From JABFRJ01 sp031409695 (GTDB taxonomy: Bacteria > Pseudomonadota > Alphaproteobacteria > Rhizobiales > Hyphomicrobiaceae), in NCBI GenBank assembly GCA_031409695.1, contig JANNXS010000101.1, forward strand, positions 1 through 11,786: a DNA stretch of 11,786 nucleotides, written 5' to 3'. Below, one piece after another: positions 7,072-11,786 of the stretch. Below the pieces are notes generated by a model that saw nothing but the letters and a program-made list of their open reading frames with translations, was not told the origin of the DNA and ran no database searches. Numbering within the stretch: position 1 is the first letter of the stretch; each line of letters starts with the position of its first letter. The position numbers were made by a program, and so were the translations under genes.

Positions 7072-7616
7072 TAGCGAGAAGGTCGACGGCGGACGGGTTC
7101 ACCATCAGGCAGCGGCGGCGGGTTGGCCCCTGACGGAACAGCGGCGGGTTGGCCGCCCTTAGTCGTCGCACTTGGCCGTCCGACCGGCGCTGGACCAGCG
7201 ATGGTCGCGGTCTTTGGTTTTGCGCAATCCGTCAGCCAGATGTCATAGACGGGATGCTCCACGGCGTTCAAACCGGGACTTTCAGCGAACATCCACCCAG
7301 CAAAAATCTTTTTTTCCTGCCCGTCGAGTTGAATTTCCTGCACCTCGACGTAGGTTGAGGTCTTTGGTGGTTCGGTCGGCTGGCGGGTGTAGCAGCTGCG
7401 CGGGGTGAGTTTCAGTGCACCAAATTTAACAGTTTCTCCGAGAGGCACTTCGAGCTTAGAAATCCGAGCCGTTACCTTGTCGAGGGCAGCGAAGACTGCG
7501 ACGCCGTTCTCAATGCGTGCAGACGTGTCGATACGTTGTGCGACCGCCGGCGAGATCATCGCTGCGGCAACCCCGAAAACTGCGGCCGTCTGCCACCTGA
7601 CGCGCATGTTGCGCAC
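7071..7616 (-). CDS. DUF2155 domain-containing periplasmic protein
   Basis: Small exported protein of unknown function from a family found almost only in Alphaproteobacteria. The 181 residues open with a Sec signal peptide (hydrophobic 10-22, likely cleaved after AVA26). The DUF2155 core follows at about 39-131, marked by VAVFAALDKVTARISKLEVP, LTPRSCYTRQP, EIQLDGQEKKIFAGWMFA and YDIWLTDC. Two mature cysteines (in SCYT and TDC) could form a disulfide. The tail is Pro/Arg/Gly-rich and disordered. Start choice: a GTG at 7616 has AGGGG four bases upstream, while an ATG three codons later (7607) has the same AGGGG thirteen bases away; the signal peptide is intact either way. As I recall, this family usually neighbours aat, accBC or an NDUFA12-like gene; none is present here. 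The DUF1592 gene ends 98 bp upstream on the same strand, so shared transcription is possible. Confidence 0.88.
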   Translation of the reverse strand: MRNMRVRWQTAAVFGVAAAMISPAVAQRIDTSARIENGVAVFAALDKVTARISKLEVPLGETVKFGALKLTPRSCYTRQPTEPPKTSTYVEVQEIQLDGQEKKIFAGWMFAESPGLNAVEHPVYDIWLTDCAKPKTATIAGPAPVGRPSATTKGGQPAAVPSGANPPPLPDGEPVRRRPSR

Positions 7617-7714
7617 TTATCCCCTGCATTCACCTCGCCCGTGCCGCGCATAGCGCGCTAACCCCGTTCGATCAACGCGATATCCCCCGAAATTAGGGCG
7701 TCAGCACGGCCGGA

Positions 7715-9361
7715 TTACTTGCGCAGAACCGTCCGATCAGACGTGAACAGGCCATAGATGACATTAGAAATGTCCTGCTCGTCCGTGGCCGCGAAATCAG
7801 ACACCAATCGCCTCAGCAGCGGGTCATCCGCGGGTTCCTCGTTGCGGCCCATATAGTAACGAAACACTTGGCGCACAAAGCACTGTTTGAACATGGTCGA
7901 ATTGGTCAGCTGCTTCAGCGCATCGACGGACGTACGTGTTTTTGAGGGTTCCTCGTCGAGGAAATTGATCATGGTCGACGGGTCAACGGTTGCGCCGTTG
8001 TCCGTTGTGCGGAAACGACCCAGTGGATCGTAGCTTTCTTGGAAGAAGCCCAGCGGATTGATGATCTTGTGGCAACCAGCGCAGGCCGCGCCGCGCGTCA
8101 GCGCATGTACCTTCTCGCGTTCGGTTACGCCTTCAGCTTCACTGATCTTGCCCTGCTGCTCGGGTGGCGCTGAGTCCATTTCGCGACACAATACTTTTCG
8201 CGCCCAAAATGCACCACGCTTGATGAGGCGCGTGTCGGTCGGGCCAGAATGTGACGCAAGGACGGCGGCCTGTGAGAAGATGCCGAGACGCTTCGCCGTA
8301 TCAAGTGACACGGGCTTGTTGCCAGCATCATCGGCCGCTTTGGTGTCGTAGATCTGTTCCAAAGCCTTCGAGATGTAGCTGTCCGTCGCTTGCGTGATGT
8401 CGCGCAATTTCGGCGCGGGCGTGTTCAGCTTCGCACGCAGGAACTGGTCGGTTTCCTTGACCATGGCCGCGGCCAATTGTGGCGTGAATTCCTTGAAGAT
8501 GTCAGGCGAGATCGTGAATTCACTGGGTTCGCGTATTTCGAGCCACGCCTTGAAGAAGCGGACAAGCTTTTCGCGGCCCTCCTTCGATGCGATCACTTTG
8601 CGCAACGTGTCCTGGGCGCGACCTTCATCAAACAGATAGTCTTTGGCCCGCCCGGAACTCAGGCCAAGCGCTTCAGGCGGGGCGTCCGCTAGCATATAAG
8701 TCACGGCCTGCAGCAATTGCGCGGGCGCCAGTTCTTTATTGTCCGGATGGGTTTGGAATTCGCCACGGAACAGAAACGTCGGCGTGTTGAATACAAGCTC
8801 TACAAGATCGCCAGTGCCCTGCTCAAAGCTGGTGGCTGAGACCCGATCGACATAGAGCTTTGTGAATTTGGCCAGCCATGCCTCATCGATGTCGCCCCGT
8901 AACGCCTTGTGCACGAACGCGCGAGACTTCGCTGTCAGGCACTCCGGCGCTGGTGTCTTGCAGTCGATGACCGACGTTGGCTGTTTGCGCACACGCGCCG
9001 CGATGTCGGCGATCCAGCTTTTCAAGCCGCCAATGTTCGACGGGTTCACGCCGATCATCTCGGCATACTCATAGTTCGATTGCAGCGGGTCTCGCGGGAT
9101 CGCTGTCTTGACCGAGGCATAGCCAAGGCTCGGCTGGATAAGCGAACGCACTGTAACATCGAGCTGATCGCGCGTCAGTCGGAAGATGCGTCGTGCTGCT
9201 GGCGGCTCGGCGTCGGTCGGAAAATATTTCTTGGCGAGCGGCTCAAAATCCCGCCGCAACATGGTCGAAATGTCGTCGGCGCAGGTCGGCTGCGCCAGTG
9301 CGAGAACACTCGCAACCGCGATGGCAAGTTTGTTGAAACGTCGACCCATCCCAACCCCCAT
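7715..9361 (-). CDS. Secreted DUF1592/DUF1588/DUF1585 protein with a c-type haem motif
   Basis: Member of the large family common in Planctomycetes, Acidobacteria and Myxobacteria, present patchily in Proteobacteria, with no established biochemical role. The 548 residues start with a Sec signal peptide (about 6-28, ending PTCA-DD). The order follows the family: a DUF1595-like segment (about 140-190, SRAFVHKALRGDIDEAWLAK), DUF1592 (about 190-320, FNTPTFLFRGEF and the KAWLEI region), DUF1588 (about 358-455, LGIFSQAAVLASHSG to CAGCHKIINPLGFFQESYDP) and DUF1585 (about 475-545, RQVFRYYMGR). Cys427-Ala-Gly-Cys430-His431 is a CxxCH haem site, the only one. It is shorter than planctomycete relatives, lacking the extra N-terminal cytochrome, DUF1587 or sugar-binding parts. 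The ATG at 9361 overlaps the upstream stop by one base (TGATG), suggesting translational coupling; an ATG at 9349 behind GGGGG is an alternative. Confidence 0.9.
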   Translation of the reverse strand: MGVGMGRRFNKLAIAVASVLALAQPTCADDISTMLRRDFEPLAKKYFPTDAEPPAARRIFRLTRDQLDVTVRSLIQPSLGYASVKTAIPRDPLQSNYEYAEMIGVNPSNIGGLKSWIADIAARVRKQPTSVIDCKTPAPECLTAKSRAFVHKALRGDIDEAWLAKFTKLYVDRVSATSFEQGTGDLVELVFNTPTFLFRGEFQTHPDNKELAPAQLLQAVTYMLADAPPEALGLSSGRAKDYLFDEGRAQDTLRKVIASKEGREKLVRFFKAWLEIREPSEFTISPDIFKEFTPQLAAAMVKETDQFLRAKLNTPAPKLRDITQATDSYISKALEQIYDTKAADDAGNKPVSLDTAKRLGIFSQAAVLASHSGPTDTRLIKRGAFWARKVLCREMDSAPPEQQGKISEAEGVTEREKVHALTRGAACAGCHKIINPLGFFQESYDPLGRFRTTDNGATVDPSTMINFLDEEPSKTRTSVDALKQLTNSTMFKQCFVRQVFRYYMGRNEEPADDPLLRRLVSDFAATDEQDISNVIYGLFTSDRTVLRK

Positions 9362-10794
9362 CAGATGATCGGCCCTTGGCAAAGGCTCGGCAGGCCAAAC
9401 GTTTTGGTGTCGATGCCGGCTGCATTCAGGCAGGAGACGTGCAGGTCGTTGTTGTTGCGGCCCTTGGCCTCGACGATGCGACCGGTCTTGAAGCGTCCGC
9501 CACCTTGGCCCGCAAACACGAACGGCACGTTGGTCAGGTGATGGCCGTGAGAGCTGTTCGACCAGCATTCCATGCCAAGGAACACCGAGCTGTTGTACAG
9601 CGCCGACCTGCCGCCACCATCGTCGACCGATTTGAGCGCCGACAGAAGGCCCGCGAACTTCTCCGAATAATAGGTGTCAATCTTGACCAACCCGGCCACA
9701 TCGCCGTTGTGCTCAAGTTTATGATGCGGGGTGGTCACGCCGCGGCTCGGCCAAGTCTGGCCACTTGAGGCGCCCGAAAGCGTGAAGGCGACGACGCGGG
9801 TCAGGTCGTTCTGGAAGGCGAATTTGATCAACTGGATCATTTGGTCGTGCACGGGTGACAACTGATCGAGGCTGAACAGGTTTGCGCCATTGGCCGATGG
9901 ACGGCCTTCGCCGCCCGCACAGGTTTTCGTGGCCGAAGCCGTCGTCGCTTCAACAGTTTTGCGCTTGCGGTGCAACTTCTCGAGTTGGCTTTGGTCCTCA
10001 AGGATATGACCGATCTTGAGGGCTGACTCCTGGTCCATGCCCTTCTGCACATGCTTCGCGTAGGGCAAGAGGGCGTCAACCAGCCAAGTATCGCCTTTCA
10101 GCGACGCATCCATCTGTTGCGTCACACCGCGCGGCTGGTTCGACTGCGCCGCGCACATGGAGGCGGCGTTGCGCATCAACAGGTCATAGACCTCGCCCGC
10201 ATTCTGCATGGGTTCAACGACGTTGCCATAATGGCGGCTATCGCCCGGCGTGCGCTTGCGAAACGAAATGTAGCGGTTGCCGACGCCAACGCGGTCGGCA
10301 TCGGAATGTGCGCCACCGCCGATATGCAAGCTCGGGATCGGCACGTCCTTCAGGTCAGCGCGCTGCTTGTAGTGATCAGCGATGCGGACATCGATCGACT
10401 CGTTGTCGGTGTAGGCAAAGTAGCTGTCGTTCTTATAATATTTGTACGCATCACCCGTGGTGCATCCGTAGATGCCGGCCGCATGCTCTTCCTTGTAGCC
10501 GTTGGTTTTCGGGCTACCAGAATGAATGTTCATGCCCTTGAACAGGATGATGTCGTCGGCATGCGATTGGAGGGGCGCAATCGGCGTCCCAGCGAGATCA
10601 CCGAGGGACGACGGATTGGTTTTGGCCGGATAAAATGCACCGCCCTTGAAAAACAGCACGTAACGCGGGGCTTTATCAAAGGGCGTCGGCGCGGCGTAAG
10701 CGACCGAACGCAGAACCGGATGCATCAACAGACCCGCGAGACCGAACGATTTCAGGAGATCACGTCGGGACAGGGCTTCGGTCGGCTTCTTCAT
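9361..10794 (-). CDS. Tat-exported DUF1552 family protein
   Basis: Exported protein of unknown activity that habitually pairs with DUF1592 proteins. The ATG at 10794 has AGGA eight bases upstream and gives 477 residues beginning with a twin-arginine signal (SRRDLLKSFGLAG, residues 9-21, likely cleavage near AYA35). This implies export of a folded, perhaps cofactor-bearing protein. Family features include YVLFFKGGAFYP (45-56), ILFKGMNIHSG (83-93), SLHIGGGAHSD (155-165), TTPHHKLEHNG (354-364) and GHHLTNVPFVFAGQGGGR (417-434). The histidines in the last two blocks are natural metal-ligand candidates; the His-then-PxxxAGxGGG pattern recalls DUF1501 and the alkaline phosphatase-like fold, but that link is inference. 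The nearest upstream gene on the strand, an M20 hydrolase, is 257 bp away past a tandem repeat, so this is probably the first gene of a two-gene operon. Confidence 0.9.
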   Translation of the reverse strand: MKKPTEALSRRDLLKSFGLAGLLMHPVLRSVAYAAPTPFDKAPRYVLFFKGGAFYPAKTNPSSLGDLAGTPIAPLQSHADDIILFKGMNIHSGSPKTNGYKEEHAAGIYGCTTGDAYKYYKNDSYFAYTDNESIDVRIADHYKQRADLKDVPIPSLHIGGGAHSDADRVGVGNRYISFRKRTPGDSRHYGNVVEPMQNAGEVYDLLMRNAASMCAAQSNQPRGVTQQMDASLKGDTWLVDALLPYAKHVQKGMDQESALKIGHILEDQSQLEKLHRKRKTVEATTASATKTCAGGEGRPSANGANLFSLDQLSPVHDQMIQLIKFAFQNDLTRVVAFTLSGASSGQTWPSRGVTTPHHKLEHNGDVAGLVKIDTYYSEKFAGLLSALKSVDDGGGRSALYNSSVFLGMECWSNSSHGHHLTNVPFVFAGQGGGRFKTGRIVEAKGRNNNDLHVSCLNAAGIDTKTFGLPSLCQGPII

Positions 10795-10810
10795 CTGCAC
10801 TGTCCTACGA

Positions 10811-10833
10811 TGCACCGGCCTTTGGCCTGCACC
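10811..10833. repeat. TGCACC direct repeats flanking GGCC-TTT-GGCC in the DUF1552 leader
   Basis: TGCACC (10811-10816) and TGCACC (10828-10833) flank GGCC (10817-10820), TTT and GGCC (10824-10827), which can pair as a 4-bp hairpin. The element lies 16 to 40 bases upstream of the DUF1552 start codon, within the probable 5' untranslated region. It is small and may be accidental. Confidence 0.3.
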
Positions 10834-10960
10834 AGCACCGGCGTTACCTTCAGTCCCCCTCACGACATGAGCAGGACTAATCCCCCTCGGTTAACAATTG
10901 GTTCGCGACCGGAGCGGGGCGAGACTGCGCCGGCCGTGTGGCAAAGGATGCGACATAGGG

Positions 10961-11023
10961 ATAAGACAGTCGGGGGATAAGACAGTCGGGGGATAAGACA
11001 GTCGGGGGATAAGACAGTCGGGG
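10961..11023. repeat. 16-bp tandem repeat, four copies
   Basis: The unit ATAAGACAGTCGGGGG occurs four times head to tail at 10961-10976, 10977-10992, 10993-11008 and 11009-11023; the last copy lacks one G. There is no variation between copies apart from that end, so the array is recent or under active homogenisation. It lies between the stop of the M20 hydrolase gene and the DUF1552 start, about 170-230 bases upstream of the latter. The unit is neither a multiple of three nor close to a whole number of helical turns, and has no internal dyad. Confidence 0.9.
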
Positions 11024-11037
11024 TACGGCGTTGGTCG

Positions 11038-11051
11038 GCCAATGCTTTGGC
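11038..11051 (-). terminator. Small hairpin directly after the M20 hydrolase stop
   Basis: GCCAA (11038-11042) and TTGGC (11047-11051) form a 5-bp stem with a 4-nt loop, immediately next to the stop codon. No T-run follows on the minus strand. The stem is short, so this is a weak candidate. Confidence 0.2.
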
Positions 11052-11786
11052 TCAGCCACCCGCCAACCGCACGTCGTAGGCCAACACGGCGTTTAGCAGT
11101 ACCTGCGCGCCTGCGGCACAATCTTCACGCGTCGCCGACTCCGCCTCATTGTGGGAGATGCCACCCGCGCAGGGCACGAAGATCATCGTGGTTGGCATGA
11201 CCCGGCTGGTGTAGGCGGCGTCGTGGCCAGCACCGGAGACCATGTCCCGGGTCGTGTAACCGGATTTTTGGGCGCCCTCACGCACGCAGGCGATCAACTC
11301 GGGCGAGAACCGAACCGCTGGCTGAATCCAGATGCAAGCCTCGTCCCACGTGAGCTTGAGCGGCGGCAGCACTTCAGAAAGTGCATTTCGGAAGTCAGCC
11401 TCCATAGCCGCTACGACCGCGTCGTCGGGATGGCGCAGGTCGACGGTGAAGAAGACTTCACCAGGAATAACGTTGCGGCTGTTCGGCCGGCTCTCGATCA
11501 AGCCGACGGTTGCGACGGCGCTCTCGTAGCCGTGCCCGATGGCATCGATGCGATCTATGATGCGAGCCGCACCCAGCAGTGCATTGCGGCGCAGATACAT
11601 GGGCGTTGCGCCCGTGTGCGCGTCCTGCCCCCGGACGGTCACCTCATACCAGCGCATGCTCTGCACGCCCTGCACCACGCCGATAGTCGTGTTTTCAGCC
11701 TCAAGGATCGGCCCCTGCTCGATATGCAGCTCGAACATGGCCTGGAATTTCCGCGCACCCGCCATTTCTGCGCCTTTGTACCCAAT
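11052..11786 (-). CDS. M20-family amidohydrolase (N-carbamoyl-L-amino-acid hydrolase / allantoate amidohydrolase type), 3' part
   Basis: Metal-dependent cytoplasmic enzyme of the HyuC/AmaB/AllC group, which hydrolyses the carbamoyl or ureido group of N-carbamoyl amino acids, allantoate or similar compounds. The frame is open to the right edge (IGYKGAEMAGARKF), so the N-terminal part is outside the window; 244 residues remain out of a usual 400-420. The ATG at 11765 lies inside the conserved IGYKG region and is not the start. Landmarks are FELHIEQGPILE (metal and substrate region), GQDAHTGATPM (dimerisation-domain His and substrate-binding loop), RNVIPGEVFFTVDLRHPD (typical strand of the lid domain), GAGHDAAY and the C-terminal GGISHNEAE with a metal-ligand His. 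The substrate cannot be chosen from this part. It ends 257 bp before the DUF1552 gene, with a hairpin and the 16-bp repeat array in between. Confidence 0.9.
   Translation of the reverse strand: MGYKGAEMAGARKFQAMFELHIEQGPILEAENTTIGVVQGVQSMRWYEVTVRGQDAHTGATPMYLRRNALLGAARIIDRIDAIGHGYESAVATVGLIESRPNSRNVIPGEVFFTVDLRHPDDAVVAAMEADFRNALSEVLPPLKLTWDEACIWIQPAVRFSPELIACVREGAQKSGYTTRDMVSGAGHDAAYTSRVMPTTMIFVPCAGGISHNEAESATREDCAAGAQVLLNAVLAYDVRLAGG

Noticed and set aside
6773..7171. 132-codon minus-strand frame between the DUF2155 and LysM/LytM genes
   Set aside because: It overlaps the end of the DUF2155 gene by about 100 bases, runs across the CtrA-type palindrome and both hairpins, is low-complexity (Arg/Pro/Ser), and has no ribosome site that I can see.
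7645..7657. Terminator between the DUF1592 and DUF2155 genes
   Set aside because: CGCGC-ATA-GCGCG gives only a 5-bp stem with a 3-nt loop and no T-run, which is unremarkable in GC-rich DNA.
8909..9541. 210-codon open frame on the plus strand
   Set aside because: Antisense to the DUF1592 gene and the end of the DUF1552 gene; Arg/His-rich shadow translation without family features.
10880..10900. CtrA half-site or operator at GGTTAACAATTGG
   Set aside because: Only one TTAAC is present; the position seven bases away does not read TTAA, so it fails the full consensus.
10051..10980. 309-codon open frame on the plus strand
   Set aside because: It lies almost wholly antisense to the DUF1552 gene, whose protein matches a family from end to end. 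The antisense translation has no recognisable domain and no ribosome site; long antisense frames are expected in GC-rich DNA.
10961..11023. CRISPR array
   Set aside because: The units are directly adjacent 16-mers with no spacers between them, and there is no cas gene in the window.

Overview
The window looks like ordinary chromosomal DNA from a GC-rich alphaproteobacterium, most likely in or near the order Hyphomicrobiales. The grounds are a DUF2155 protein (a family largely confined to Alphaproteobacteria), a perfect CtrA-type box (TTAA-N7-TTAAC) in front of a cell-envelope gene, and GC-rich codon use throughout. The genus cannot be fixed from this sequence. I see no rRNA, tRNA, CRISPR array, transposase, integrase or phage gene.

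Layout. At the left edge is the 3' part of a PLP-dependent class I/II aminotransferase (+), which converges on a complete acetyl-CoA acetyltransferase-type thiolase (-). The thiolase is divergent from a 609-residue uncharacterised membrane protein (+), with a 216-bp spacer carrying short imperfect repeats. The membrane protein runs tail to tail, 27 bp apart, into a PfkB-family sugar/nucleoside kinase (-). From there on every gene is on the minus strand. In transcription order, reading from the right edge, they are: the 3' part of an M20-type amidohydrolase; a 257-bp spacer with a four-copy 16-bp tandem repeat; a Tat-exported DUF1552 protein overlapping by one base with a secreted DUF1592/1588/1585 protein that carries one CxxCH haem motif; a DUF2155 periplasmic protein; a gene-free stretch with hairpins and the CtrA-type box; a LysM-LysM-degenerate LytM envelope protein; a good terminator-like hairpin; and the kinase.

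How the genes fit together. The aminotransferase, thiolase, kinase and M20 hydrolase are separate metabolic genes with no shared pathway visible. The DUF1552-DUF1592 pair is a real operon with a shared export theme: one partner carries a Tat signal, the other a Sec signal and a c-type haem site. Its function is unknown, and it is the best candidate here for an undescribed system. The LysM/LytM protein has lost two of its four zinc ligands, so it resembles the amidase activators NlpD and DipM rather than a working peptidase. A CtrA box upstream of it would fit cell-cycle-timed expression of a division factor. Most of the window is otherwise conventional, and several functional statements below stay at family level.
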